64,000 nucleotides of DNA. It comes from GAS188 sp963794475. GTDB taxonomy: Bacteria; Pseudomonadota; Alphaproteobacteria; Rhizobiales; Beijerinckiaceae. Below the pieces are notes generated by a model, which did not search any database, was not told the DNA's origin, and was given only the letters and a program-made list of their open reading frames with translations. This document shows positions 27,372-35,938 of the stretch, piece after piece. Position 1 is the stretch's first letter; each line of letters starts with the position of its first letter. Made by a program: the position numbers and the translations under genes. The stretch spans positions 310,001 to 374,000 of the forward strand of contig CAWCDW010000003.1 of NCBI GenBank assembly GCA_963794475.1, in the 5' to 3' direction.

Positions 27372-28208
27372 ATGGCCGATGAACCCAGTGCGCTGGCCGA
27401 CGCTCCTGCCGCGGCAACGGAGATGGCTGCTCCAAGCACGAGCCTGAAGCTCGAGCACGTAAGTCACCAATTCGGCTCGAACCTCGTTCTCGACGACATT
27501 GCGCTGGACATTGCGGCCGGCGAGGTGGTGGCTCTGGTCGGGCCCTCAGGCTGCGGCAAGTCGACATTGCTCAATATTCTCGGCGGGCTTCTTCTGCCCA
27601 CGAAAGGCCGCGTGCTCATGCAAGGCGAGACGCGCCCCGATTGCCTCAACCCTCTCACCTACGTGTTCCAGGATTTTGCCCTTCTGCCTTGGCGCACGGT
27701 CGCCGGCAATATCTCGCTCGTTCTCGAGGATGAAATGCGCGACGCGAAGGTGCGGCGCGAGCGCATCGCCGATATGCTTCGCCTCACGGGACTTGCCGAT
27801 TTTGCCAACGCCTACCCCAAGCAGCTTTCGGGCGGCATGCGCCAGCGCGTCGGCATCGCGCGGGCGCTCGCGGTGCGCCCCGCCTGCCTTTTCATGGACG
27901 AGCCGCTTTCGGCGCTCGATGCGCAAACACGCGCCTTGCTGCTCGAGGAATTTGCGCTTCTGATCGCGCGCGCCGCGATCACGACCGTCTATGTAACTCA
28001 TAATCTCACCGAGGCGCTGCGTCTCGCGGATCGCATCGTCGTGCTGTCGCGCCGACCAGGCCGCATCAAGGCGATCGTCGAGATCGATCGCCCGATCGAG
28101 GCGCGCCAAGAAGGAGACGCCGATCTCATCGCCGCCGAAAAGCGGCTGTGGTCGATGATCCGCGACGAGGCGAGCGCGGCCGACCGGGAGCTCGATCATG
28201 CGCGGTGA
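27372..28208 (+). CDS. ABC transporter ATPase, nitrate/sulfonate/taurine type
   Basis: 278 residues. Walker A GPSGCGKST (about 57-65), Q-loop VFQDFALLPWR, signature LSGGMRQR, Walker B CLFMDEPLSALD and the H-loop VTHNLTEA. It belongs to the SsuB/TauB/NrtD group that energises import of small anions or aromatic acids at the inner membrane. The N-terminus has about 25 extra residues before the family start. It overlaps the permease by 11 bases. No periplasmic binding protein is in the window. Confidence 0.9.
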   Translation: MADEPSALADAPAAATEMAAPSTSLKLEHVSHQFGSNLVLDDIALDIAAGEVVALVGPSGCGKSTLLNILGGLLLPTKGRVLMQGETRPDCLNPLTYVFQDFALLPWRTVAGNISLVLEDEMRDAKVRRERIADMLRLTGLADFANAYPKQLSGGMRQRVGIARALAVRPACLFMDEPLSALDAQTRALLLEEFALLIARAAITTVYVTHNLTEALRLADRIVVLSRRPGRIKAIVEIDRPIEARQEGDADLIAAEKRLWSMIRDEASAADRELDHAR

Positions 28209-28986
28209 AGCCCTGGTCCCCTTTCGGGCCGCGGGCTTCTCCCCGCGCAATCACCCGTGGTCGGGCGCCGCGACGCTCGCCGTCGTGATCCTCATTTGGC
28301 AGGCGGGCTCCTCGACCGGCTTCATCCCCGAGCTCTTCTTGCCCTCGCCCCTCGCGGTCGCGCGGGCGCTGTGGCGCCTCGTTCGTTCGGGGGATTTGTG
28401 GGCGAATCTCCTGGCGTCGCTCTTGCGGCTCGCGGTCGGCTGGACGCTCGGCACGGCGATCGGCATCATTGTCGGCTTCGCTGTCGGCATGTTCACCTTG
28501 GTGCGGTCCCCCATGCTCGCGCTCGTCTCGGCTCTCTTTCCCATCCCGAAGATCGCGCTCGTGCCGTTGTTCATCATCTGGTTCGGCATCGGGGAAGGCT
28601 CGAAATTCGCGACGCTGGCGATCGGCGTCTTCTTTCCGACCGTGATCAGCACCTATTCGGGCATCGACAATGTGCAGCGTAACCTCATCGTAATGGGGCA
28701 GAGCTTCAACCTGTCGACCTGGTCGATCGTCCGCAAGATCATGCTCCCCGGTGCGCTCCCTTCGGTGCTCGCGGGCTTTCGCATCACCATCTCGATCGCG
28801 ATCATCCTGCTCGTCGCGGCCGAGATGATCGGCGCCGATAGCGGCATCGGCGCCTTCATCCTCTCCGCGGGCAATCTGTATCGCACCGACGATCTCATCG
28901 CGGGGGTCGTAATCTTGTCCCTCATCGGCCTTGTTCTCTCGGCGGTCTTGACCCGCGTCGAACGTGCTGCCTTCACTTGGCGATGA
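28198..28986 (+). CDS. ABC transporter permease, SsuC/TauC type
   Basis: 262 residues with six or so membrane spans and the EAA loop region (MGQSFNLSTWSIVRKIMLPGALPSVLAGFR) typical of binding-protein-dependent permeases, here written with its conserved Gly; this contacts the ATPase. ATGCGCGG start overlaps the ATPase end. Together they lack a binding protein, which may be coded elsewhere. Confidence 0.9.
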   Translation: MRGEALVPFRAAGFSPRNHPWSGAATLAVVILIWQAGSSTGFIPELFLPSPLAVARALWRLVRSGDLWANLLASLLRLAVGWTLGTAIGIIVGFAVGMFTLVRSPMLALVSALFPIPKIALVPLFIIWFGIGEGSKFATLAIGVFFPTVISTYSGIDNVQRNLIVMGQSFNLSTWSIVRKIMLPGALPSVLAGFRITISIAIILLVAAEMIGADSGIGAFILSAGNLYRTDDLIAGVVILSLIGLVLSAVLTRVERAAFTWR

Positions 28987-29125
28987 GACCTTAACGATGG
29001 TGCGTGGCCCCGGGGCTCGGGAATGAAGCCAAGCACCGACACGCGAGAAAGCGATCATACCGAAGTTGACATCGCGGCCCCGCGGTTAGCCATTAACGCA
29101 AAGCGGCCGCATGGAGAAACCCAAG

Positions 29126-29737
29126 ATGCTCTACGAACTCGCCAAGCTCACCTTGCAGATCGGCGCGACGCCCAAAGCCCTTGCCGGCATCAAGAGCTAT
29201 GCCGCCGAGGGGGAAACCAGGGGCAGGCTTCTCGGCTGCTTTACCTCCGAGATCGGCGAGCTCAACAAGGTCGCCGTGCTGCGGGGCTTTTCGGACGCGG
29301 AGGCCCTTCGGGCCGAGCGCAAGCGCACGCTCGAGAGCAGCAACCCCTTCGGCTGCCGGGATCTCCTCATCCATCTCGAAACGGACAGCTACCTGCCCTT
29401 CCCCGATCTGCCGCCGATCGAAACCGGCGCTTTCGGCCCCGTTTATGAAATTCGAACCTATACGATGCGGCCGGGCGTGCTGCCGGAGTTGATCGCGTCC
29501 TGGCGCGCAGCGCTACCGGCGCGTCTCAAGCTCTCCCGAAACCTCATCGTGATGCACACGATCGACGGTGCTCCTCGCCTCACCCATATATGGCCCTATG
29601 CGAGCTTGGAGCAACGCGCGGAAATCCGCGCAAAGGCGGTCTCCACAGGCGTGTGGCCCCCAAAAGGAGGTGCCGATCATCTCGCTGTCATGACCAACGG
29701 CATCTGGCTGCCGACCCAGATCTCGCCTTTGAAGTAG
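29126..29737 (+). CDS. NIPSNAP family protein
   Basis: 203 residues made of two ferredoxin-like halves; the second begins YEIRTYTMRPG, the NIPSNAP hallmark, and the first has MLYELAKLTLQIG in the same place. GGAG lies eight bases before the ATG at 29,126; an ATG at 29,111 is less well placed. NIPSNAP proteins are small dimeric alpha-beta barrels of uncertain biochemical role, often in catabolic loci. It follows the ABC genes by 140 bases. Confidence 0.8.
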   Translation: MLYELAKLTLQIGATPKALAGIKSYAAEGETRGRLLGCFTSEIGELNKVAVLRGFSDAEALRAERKRTLESSNPFGCRDLLIHLETDSYLPFPDLPPIETGAFGPVYEIRTYTMRPGVLPELIASWRAALPARLKLSRNLIVMHTIDGAPRLTHIWPYASLEQRAEIRAKAVSTGVWPPKGGADHLAVMTNGIWLPTQISPLK

Positions 29738-30026
29738 TCCGGCGCGAGGCTTCCATTTTAAAAACTGACGGAACGCCTGCTCGCGAGCCGCGGACAGCCC
29801 GCGTGCGTCTCGACATCGGCTTCAATCGGGTTTCTATCGTGCTTCGTTTGACAAATCTCATCGTCACGGCTAGTCGAACCAAACGGCGCGGGGAGACCCG
29901 CGCCCTCTGCGTTTCCGGGACCCTTGGGCGCGACGCCTTGATTCCTCGGATCGCTTTATCGCAATCGACTGCCAAGAAGCCGACGGGTGCTCAGCGCCTC
30001 GCCGGGCCGAACACGGGAGAAAAACG

Positions 30027-30854
30027 ATGTTCGCAGTCATCAAGACCGGCGGCAAGCAATACCGCGTCGCCGCCGGAGACATGATCACGGTCGAGAAATT
30101 GGCGGGCGAACCTGGCGAAATCATCGCGTTCGAGCAGGTCCTGATGCTCGTCAACGGTGCGACGACAGAGATTGGCGCGCCCTCAGTCGCGGGCGCGACG
30201 GTCGCGGGCGAGCTCGTCGAGCAGACGCGTGGCGCCAAAGTGATTGCCTTCAAGAAGCGCCGGCGCAAGAACTCGCGTCGCAAGCGTGGGCATCGTCAGG
30301 ACCTCACGATCGTCAAGATCACGGAGATCCTGACCGACGGCGCCAAACCCGCCCTCGAGTCAAAGGCGAAGCGACCGGCTGCCGCGCCTCAAGAACGGAC
30401 GGCCAAGGCCGAGGCGACGCCAACCGCGCCCGCAAAAACGGAAAAGGCCTCGAAGCCGAAGGTCAAGAAGGCGGAAGAGGAGCCGCGCGCCGAAGCGAAG
30501 CCGCAAGCGGCCACACCCGCAGGTGACCATGACCATGCCGTTATCGCGGCGAATGCGGTCGCCGCAGTCAAGGCCGCCAAGGCGAAGGGCATCGACACGG
30601 AGAAGTTTCAGCCGCTCGAGCAGGCGGTCGGGAAGGCCGATGATCTCAAGCTGATCTCGGGCGTTGGCCCTGCGATCGAGAAGAAACTGAACGCCGCCGG
30701 CGTTTGGCACTATTGGCAGGTCAAGGCTCTCTCGGAAGAGGATATCGCCAAGGTCGAGCAGCAGGCCGGCGTCAAGGGTCGACCGCATCGCGATGAGTGG
30801 ATGGGACAGGCGACCGATCTAATGGCTGGCAAGGGGCCGCGGCCGAAATCTTAA
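30027..30854 (+). CDS. rplU: 50S ribosomal protein L21 with long C-terminal extension
   Basis: 275 residues instead of the usual about 103. Residues 1-103 are L21 (MFAVIKTGGKQYRVAAGD ... KRRRKNSRRKRGHRQ), binding 23S rRNA. Residues about 104-165 are an Ala/Lys/Pro/Glu linker; about 205-275 resemble a helix-hairpin-helix module (DDLKLISGVGPAIEKKLNAA). Extended L21 proteins occur in several Rhizobiales. First gene of rplU-rpmA. Confidence 0.95.
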   Translation: MFAVIKTGGKQYRVAAGDMITVEKLAGEPGEIIAFEQVLMLVNGATTEIGAPSVAGATVAGELVEQTRGAKVIAFKKRRRKNSRRKRGHRQDLTIVKITEILTDGAKPALESKAKRPAAAPQERTAKAEATPTAPAKTEKASKPKVKKAEEEPRAEAKPQAATPAGDHDHAVIAANAVAAVKAAKAKGIDTEKFQPLEQAVGKADDLKLISGVGPAIEKKLNAAGVWHYWQVKALSEEDIAKVEQQAGVKGRPHRDEWMGQATDLMAGKGPRPKS

Positions 30855-30920
30855 AAACCGCCGTCCTGACGGCAAGCATTGAGGCCGGTTTCCGGCCAGA
30901 TCGAGGGTAGGAGCACAAAC

Positions 30921-31187
30921 ATGGCTCACAAGAAAGCAGGCGGTTCGTCGCGCAACGGGCGCGATTCGGAATCGAAGCGCCTCGGCGTGAAGAAATTCGG
31001 CGGCGAACAGGTGGTTGCCGGCAACATCATCGTGCGCCAGCGCGGCACCAAGGTGCACCCCGGAGCCAATGTCGGCGTCGCCAAGGATCATACGCTCTTC
31101 GCCCTCGGCGCGGGACGCGTAACCTTCGGGGTGAAACGAGGCCGTTCGACCGTTGCCGTGATTGCCGCTTCGCGAGCGGCCGAATAA
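30921..31187 (+). CDS. rpmA: 50S ribosomal protein L27
   Basis: 88 residues, full length: MAHKKAGGSSRNGRDSESK at the N-terminus, whose basic tail reaches the peptidyl-transferase centre. AGGAG precedes the ATG. No N-terminal cleavage extension as in Firmicutes. Co-transcribed with rplU, ending at the terminator at 31,277. Confidence 0.97.
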   Translation: MAHKKAGGSSRNGRDSESKRLGVKKFGGEQVVAGNIIVRQRGTKVHPGANVGVAKDHTLFALGAGRVTFGVKRGRSTVAVIAASRAAE

Positions 31188-31201
31188 CCCGGCGGAATCC
31201 A

Positions 31202-31259
31202 TGTCCGCCGGCCCGTCGAACCGGGACCTGGCGGACAAGCGCACGGCTCTAAGGAGCCG
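31202..31259 (+). repeat. two hairpins between rpmA and the terminator
   Basis: TGTCCGCC/GGCGGACA (31,202-31,209 with 31,230-31,237) encloses a second short CCCG/CGGG pairing, then CGGCTC/GAGCCG (31,244-31,249 with 31,254-31,259, loop TAAG). Together with the following terminator they make three stem-loops in 100 bases, possibly 3'-UTR structure that protects the ribosomal protein mRNA. Confidence 0.5.
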
Positions 31260-31276
31260 AGCTCCAAACCCAGGAA

Positions 31277-31307
31277 GGGATCGACGGGAAACCGTCGATC
31301 CCTTTTT
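31277..31307 (+). terminator. strong intrinsic terminator after rplU-rpmA
   Basis: Perfect 11-pair stem GGGATCGACGG/CCGTCGATCCC (31,277-31,287 with 31,292-31,302), GAAA tetraloop, then TTTTT. It ends 15 bases before the GNAT start, so that gene needs its own promoter or read-through. Confidence 0.92.
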
Positions 31308-31321
31308 GCTTGGAGCAGCCG

Positions 31322-31876
31322 ATGCCTCCGGAGACATTATCGGGCCCGATAACGACAGCGCGTCTCCTTCTCCAACCGGTGAGAAGCGATTTCGCGCAAA
31401 GCCTTTTCGAGCATATCAATGACTGGGAAGTGATGCGCTGGCTTGCCTCCCCGCCTTGGCCTTACTCGCTTGCCGATATGCACGAGTGGATCGCGTGCTC
31501 GAGCTTGGCGCGTGCCGCCGGGCGCGGCGCCGATTACGCGATCACGCTCGACGGTCTGCCGATCGGCGTCATCGGCCTTGTCGGGCTCAAGGTCGGTCCT
31601 GTGCTCGGCTATTGGCTGGCGAGGCCGTTCTGGGGGCGCGGCTTCATGAGCGAGGCCGCCGCCGCGCTCCTCGCCCATGCTTTTGCGAATGGGCAAGGCT
31701 TCATCGCTTCCGGAATTCTCGAGGGCAATGCGGCTTCCTTGCGCATCCAGCACAAGCTCGGCTTTCGCATCGTGAACGAACGCTTTATCCATGCGCGGCC
31801 CCATGGCCGTCCCATGCCGCATTTCGACACCGTGCTCGGACGTGCCCATTGGTCGCAATCGCGGCGCGCCACTTGA
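31322..31876 (+). CDS. GNAT-family N-acetyltransferase
   Basis: 184 residues, RimJ/RimL-like GNAT: ITTARLLLQPV at the start, then the acetyl-CoA loop region GRGFMSEAAAALLAHAF and GNAASLRIQHKLGF. Acetyl-CoA-dependent transfer to an unknown amine, possibly a protein N-terminus. The ATG at 31,322 is chosen over the TTG at 31,310, which lies against the terminator T tract. A GNAT gene after rplU-rpmA is a common order in Rhizobiales. Confidence 0.85.
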   Translation: MPPETLSGPITTARLLLQPVRSDFAQSLFEHINDWEVMRWLASPPWPYSLADMHEWIACSSLARAAGRGADYAITLDGLPIGVIGLVGLKVGPVLGYWLARPFWGRGFMSEAAAALLAHAFANGQGFIASGILEGNAASLRIQHKLGFRIVNERFIHARPHGRPMPHFDTVLGRAHWSQSRRAT

Positions 31877-31990
31877 GTGCGGCTAGAGCTTGAAAGCTGT
31901 GCTGTCGAGGCCGAGCCGCGTCAGGTTAGCAGTGCTGCCATGCGCTCGTCCGATTCTTCGCGCGCAGGCCTGAGCTTAGAGGTGGATTCG

Positions 31991-33235
31991 ATGGCCGAGG
32001 TTAGCATCCGAACGCACGTGACCGCCGAAAGCGGCGCGCGAAACGCAGCGAATGGGCTCGCGCTTGGCGTGCTCGTCGCGGTGAGCTTCTCGCATCTGAT
32101 GAATGACCTGGTGCAGTCGCTCATTCCCGCCATCTACCCCATTCTGAAAGCGACCTTCGATCTCGATTTCGGGCAGATCGGCCTGATCACGCTTGTCTTC
32201 CAGCTCACGGCCTCGTTATTGCAGCCCGTCGTCGGCCTCTACACCGATCGCCGACCGATGCCGTTTTCGCTGGCGATCGGTATGGGATTTTCGCTCATGG
32301 GCCTCGTTCTTCTGGCCTTCGCCTGGAGCTTCACGACCTTGCTGATCGCGGTCGCCCTCGTAGGCTGCGGCTCATCGGTGTTCCACCCCGAATCCTCTCG
32401 AGTGGCCCGCATGGCCTCGGGCGGGCGGCACGGGCTCGCTCAATCTCTCTTCCAGGTCGGCGGCAACACCGGTGCCGCGCTCGGCCCTCCCCTCGCTGCC
32501 CTCATCATTCTGCCGCAAGGCCAGCGAAGCGTCGCCTGGTTCTCCGTCGCCGCGCTCATCGGGATATCCGTCCTCTACCGCGTCGGCGTCTGGTATCGGG
32601 CGCGGCGCCTCTCGACGGCCGGACCTGGCGGTTTCCCGCTGCCTTCACCGCTCCTCTCTTCACGCAAGCTCATGCTTTCGGCGCTTGTTCTCACGGCCCT
32701 GATGTTCTCGAAAGCCTTCTACACGGCGAGCTTCACGAGCTATTACACCTTTTATCTAATCGATAAGTTTCATGTGAGCGTCCGGGAATCCCAACTCTAC
32801 CTGTTCTTGTTTTCGGGGGCGGTCGCGGCCGGCGCCTTGATCGGCGGACCGGTCGGTGACCGTTTCGGCCGCAAATTCGTGATCTGGTTTTCGATTCTCG
32901 GAGTGTTGCCTTTCACCTTGGCGCTGCCCCACGCTAATCTGTTCTGGACGGCGATCCTCACCGTGCCGATAGGCATGATTATGGCGTCGGCCTTCTCGGC
33001 GATCCTGGTCTATGCGCAAGAGCTCGTCCCAGGCAGGGTCGGCACGGTGTCGGGCGTTTTCTTCGGGGTCGCCTTCGGCCTCGGCGGGCTGGGGGCGGGC
33101 GTGCTCGGCGCACTCGCGGACCGCACCAGCATCGGCCTCGTCTATGAGATCTGCGCCTATCTTCCCTTAATCGGCCTTTTGGCCGCTTTCCTACCGCATA
33201 CCGAATCTCGAGCATCCGTCCTTAGGCCGCGCTGA
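31991..33235 (+). CDS. MFS transporter, fosmidomycin-resistance (Fsr) type
   Basis: 414 residues, 12 spans. The N-terminal FSHLMNDLVQSLIPAIYPI, SSVFHPESSRVARMASGGRH and DRFGRKFVIWFS are features of the Fsr drug-efflux family in the inner membrane. GAGGTGG six bases before the ATG at 31,991 fixes the start; a longer frame back to 31,877 abuts the GNAT stop. Substrate unknown. Confidence 0.85.
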   Translation: MAEVSIRTHVTAESGARNAANGLALGVLVAVSFSHLMNDLVQSLIPAIYPILKATFDLDFGQIGLITLVFQLTASLLQPVVGLYTDRRPMPFSLAIGMGFSLMGLVLLAFAWSFTTLLIAVALVGCGSSVFHPESSRVARMASGGRHGLAQSLFQVGGNTGAALGPPLAALIILPQGQRSVAWFSVAALIGISVLYRVGVWYRARRLSTAGPGGFPLPSPLLSSRKLMLSALVLTALMFSKAFYTASFTSYYTFYLIDKFHVSVRESQLYLFLFSGAVAAGALIGGPVGDRFGRKFVIWFSILGVLPFTLALPHANLFWTAILTVPIGMIMASAFSAILVYAQELVPGRVGTVSGVFFGVAFGLGGLGAGVLGALADRTSIGLVYEICAYLPLIGLLAAFLPHTESRASVLRPR

Positions 33236-33303
33236 CGGTCCTGCAAAAATCACATTTGCGCGTCATTTTCAGCTGCGCGACGTTAGTTCTCGGCCGTTCT
33301 CGG

Positions 33304-33329
33304 GGAACCGCTGATGCTCGGCGCGCGTT
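33304..33329 (+). promoter_or_regulatory. EcfG-type (general stress) promoter of the trehalose operon
   Basis: GGAAC at 33,304-33,308 and CGTT at 33,326-33,329 with a 17-base spacer, 33 bases before the otsB ATG. Trehalose genes are classic members of alphaproteobacterial general-stress regulons, which supports the assignment. Confidence 0.7.
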
Positions 33330-33362
33330 AACGAAGGGGGCGGCTGTGCGCATGGAGGGTCG

Positions 33363-34133
33363 ATGCCGAGCACAAGCGCGGATGGATTCCAAGACGGGCT
33401 GAAAATCGAGCGTACCGCGCTCTTTCTTGATGTCGACGGGACGCTCCTCGACCTCGCGCCCAGACCCGGCGCGGTGTTCGTTCCTCCATCGCTCATCGAT
33501 TCCCTCGCCAGGGCCGACGAAGCGCTTGGCGGTGCTCTTGCGCTCGTCAGCGGCCGCCCCATCGACGATCTCGACCGCCTCTTCTCGCCGCTTCAACTTC
33601 GCGCAAGCGGCGTGCACGGTGCTCAGACTCGCTTCTCTCCGAACGACCCGAAAGAGGCGGATGAGGAAGCCGAAGGCTTGCCGCGCAAATTGTGGATGGC
33701 CCTCACCGAGGTGCTGTTCGATTTTCCCGGCACGTTCGCGGAGAACAAACGCTACAGCTTCGCGGTGCATTACCGGACGGTGCCGATGCTGAAGCAGCGG
33801 CTGCGCGAGGCCCTGCAAAGCTTGATTGATGCGCATGCCGACCTGCGCCTCGACATGATCCATGGCCACAGCGTCTTCGAAATCAAGCCGCACGGCTTCG
33901 ACAAAGGCAAGGCGATCAGGCGCTTCATCACTCGCGAGCCCTTTCTCGGCCGAGTCCCGGTTTTCATCGGCGACGACGTAACCGACGAATCAGGCTTCGC
34001 TACCGTCGTCAGTTGCGGCGGCCATGCCTTTTCGGTCGGCCACGAGAGACCCGGCGTCAGCTTTGTCTTTCCAACGCCCGAGAATGTGCGCCACTGGCTT
34101 GCTCGGTTCGGTCAGCGGCGAGCCGCGATATGA
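33363..34133 (+). CDS. otsB: trehalose-6-phosphate phosphatase
   Basis: 256 residues of the HAD superfamily: DVDGTLLDLAP (nucleophile and acid/base aspartates, about 23-33), VSGRPIDDL, the lysine in KPHGFDKGKAI, and IGDDVTDE. It removes phosphate from trehalose-6-phosphate, the last step of trehalose synthesis in the cytosol. First gene of otsB-GH15-otsA; its stop overlaps the next start (ATGA). The upstream EcfG-type promoter predicts induction by general stress. Confidence 0.93.
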   Translation: MPSTSADGFQDGLKIERTALFLDVDGTLLDLAPRPGAVFVPPSLIDSLARADEALGGALALVSGRPIDDLDRLFSPLQLRASGVHGAQTRFSPNDPKEADEEAEGLPRKLWMALTEVLFDFPGTFAENKRYSFAVHYRTVPMLKQRLREALQSLIDAHADLRLDMIHGHSVFEIKPHGFDKGKAIRRFITREPFLGRVPVFIGDDVTDESGFATVVSCGGHAFSVGHERPGVSFVFPTPENVRHWLARFGQRRAAI

Positions 34134-35938
34134 GCCTCGACGCCCGCGGACCTGATCTCGACCTTGCGCTGATTGGCAATTGCCGGGTGGGCGCGCTCGT
34201 TGATCGACGCGCCCGCATCGTGTGGTGGTGCTTTCCACGCTTCGATTCGGATCCGATCTTTTCGCACCTTCTCGCAGGCGATGAAGAGAAGGGGTTTTGC
34301 GACGTCGTGCTTGCCGATTGCGTCGCCGCGACCTCCCAATACGTGCGCAATACGGCGATCGTCGAAACCGTCTTGACGGATGCGCGCGGCGGCGAGGTGC
34401 GCATCACGGATTTCGCGCCGCGTTTCGAGCATTACGAACGCACCTTTCGTCCACCACAGCTCATCCGCCGCATCGAGCCCATCGCCGGACTTCCTCGCAT
34501 CGCGATCAGGGTTCGCCCGACCTACGCCTACGGGCGTCCTGTCACCGAATATGCGCTGGGCTCGAACCACATCCGCTATATGGGCGGATCGGAGATCATG
34601 CGGCTTTCGAGCGACGCGCCCCTCTCCTACATAGTTGCCGAGACCACCTTCGCCCTGACGCGGCCGGTCAGCCTCGTGCTGGGCCAGGACGAGCCCTTCC
34701 GCAGCGCCATCGACGCGACAAGCCGCGAGTTTCTCGACCGCACGCGCGACCATTGGCTCGGATGGGTGCGCCACCTCGGCGTTCCGTTCGAATGGCAATC
34801 GGCCGTCGTGCGTGCCGCGATCACGCTGAAGCTTTGCAGTTTCGAGGAAACAGGCGCGATCATCGCGGCCCATACGACCTCGATCCCCGAAGCCTCGGGC
34901 ACCTCGCGAAATTGGGACTATCGCTATTGCTGGTTGCGCGACGCTTTCTTCGTCATTGACGCCCTCAACCGTTTGGGCGCCACGCAAACGATGGAGTCCT
35001 ATATCAACTACATCACCACGATCGCCGTCGAGGATGTCCATCCGCTCCAGCCCGTGCACGGCATCGTGCCTTTCACCCCGCTCGATGAAGTTGTCGCGTC
35101 CGATCTCAAGGGGTTCCGCGGACATGGGCCGGTGCGCATCGGCAATCAGGCGGCGACACAAGTGCAGCACGACGTCTATGGAAGCGTGGTGCTCGGCGCG
35201 ACGCAGATGTTCGTCGACGAGCGCCTTCCCAAGCTGGGTGATGAAGCGCTGTTCAGGCAGCTCGAGCTTCTCGGCGAGCATGCGCGGCGCGTCGCGCTGA
35301 AGCCGGACGCCGGCATTTGGGAATATCGGAGCCGAGCGCGCATCCACACCTATTCGGCCACACTCTGTTGGGCGGCCTGCGATCGCCTCGGCCAGATCGC
35401 GATGCGGCTCGGCTTGAACGAGCGAGCGCAATATTGGAGCACCCATGCGGGCACGCTGAGGGCGGAGATCTTGAAAGGCGCGTGGGACGCCAAGCGCGGC
35501 GTGATCACCGGCGCCTTCGGGCATGACGATCTTGACGCCAGCGTGCTTCTCTTCGCGGAGCTTGGCCTGTTGGCCCCGGGCGACGAGCGCTTCATACGAA
35601 GTTGCGACGCCATCGGTCGCGAGCTCATGCGCAACAACCGCATCATGCGCTATACGGCCGCGGATGACTTCGGCGCGCCGGAGACGGCCTTCCTCGTATG
35701 CAATTTCTGGTACATGGACGCGCTCGCGACGATCGGCCGCCGGGAGCAGGCGCGCGACATGTTCATGGATATCCTCAGCCGGCGCAACGCCTTCGGCCTA
35801 CTCTCCGAGGATATTCACCCGATCACCGGCGAGCTTTGGGGCAATTTCCCGCAAACTTATTCGATGGCCGGCATCATCAACACCGCGATGCGGCTATCGG
35901 CAAGCTGGGAGGGCGCATGGGCACGCGCCTCATCATAG
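34130..35938 (+). CDS. glycoside hydrolase family 15 (glucoamylase/trehalase-type)
   Basis: 602 residues, GH15: catalytic (alpha/alpha)6 barrel with RNWDYRYCWLRDA and the second acidic motif LLSEDIHPITGELWGNFPQT. No signal peptide, so cytosolic. Members between otsB and otsA hydrolyse alpha-glucans or trehalose; a trehalase here would allow turnover of the product. The ATG at 34,130 overlaps the otsB stop; the frame upstream lies inside otsB. It overlaps otsA by 22 bases. Confidence 0.9.
   Translation: MSLDARGPDLDLALIGNCRVGALVDRRARIVWWCFPRFDSDPIFSHLLAGDEEKGFCDVVLADCVAATSQYVRNTAIVETVLTDARGGEVRITDFAPRFEHYERTFRPPQLIRRIEPIAGLPRIAIRVRPTYAYGRPVTEYALGSNHIRYMGGSEIMRLSSDAPLSYIVAETTFALTRPVSLVLGQDEPFRSAIDATSREFLDRTRDHWLGWVRHLGVPFEWQSAVVRAAITLKLCSFEETGAIIAAHTTSIPEASGTSRNWDYRYCWLRDAFFVIDALNRLGATQTMESYINYITTIAVEDVHPLQPVHGIVPFTPLDEVVASDLKGFRGHGPVRIGNQAATQVQHDVYGSVVLGATQMFVDERLPKLGDEALFRQLELLGEHARRVALKPDAGIWEYRSRARIHTYSATLCWAACDRLGQIAMRLGLNERAQYWSTHAGTLRAEILKGAWDAKRGVITGAFGHDDLDASVLLFAELGLLAPGDERFIRSCDAIGRELMRNNRIMRYTAADDFGAPETAFLVCNFWYMDALATIGRREQARDMFMDILSRRNAFGLLSEDIHPITGELWGNFPQTYSMAGIINTAMRLSASWEGAWARASS

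Noticed and set aside
34112..35524. 470-codon minus-strand frame
   Set aside because: Shadow of the GH15 gene.
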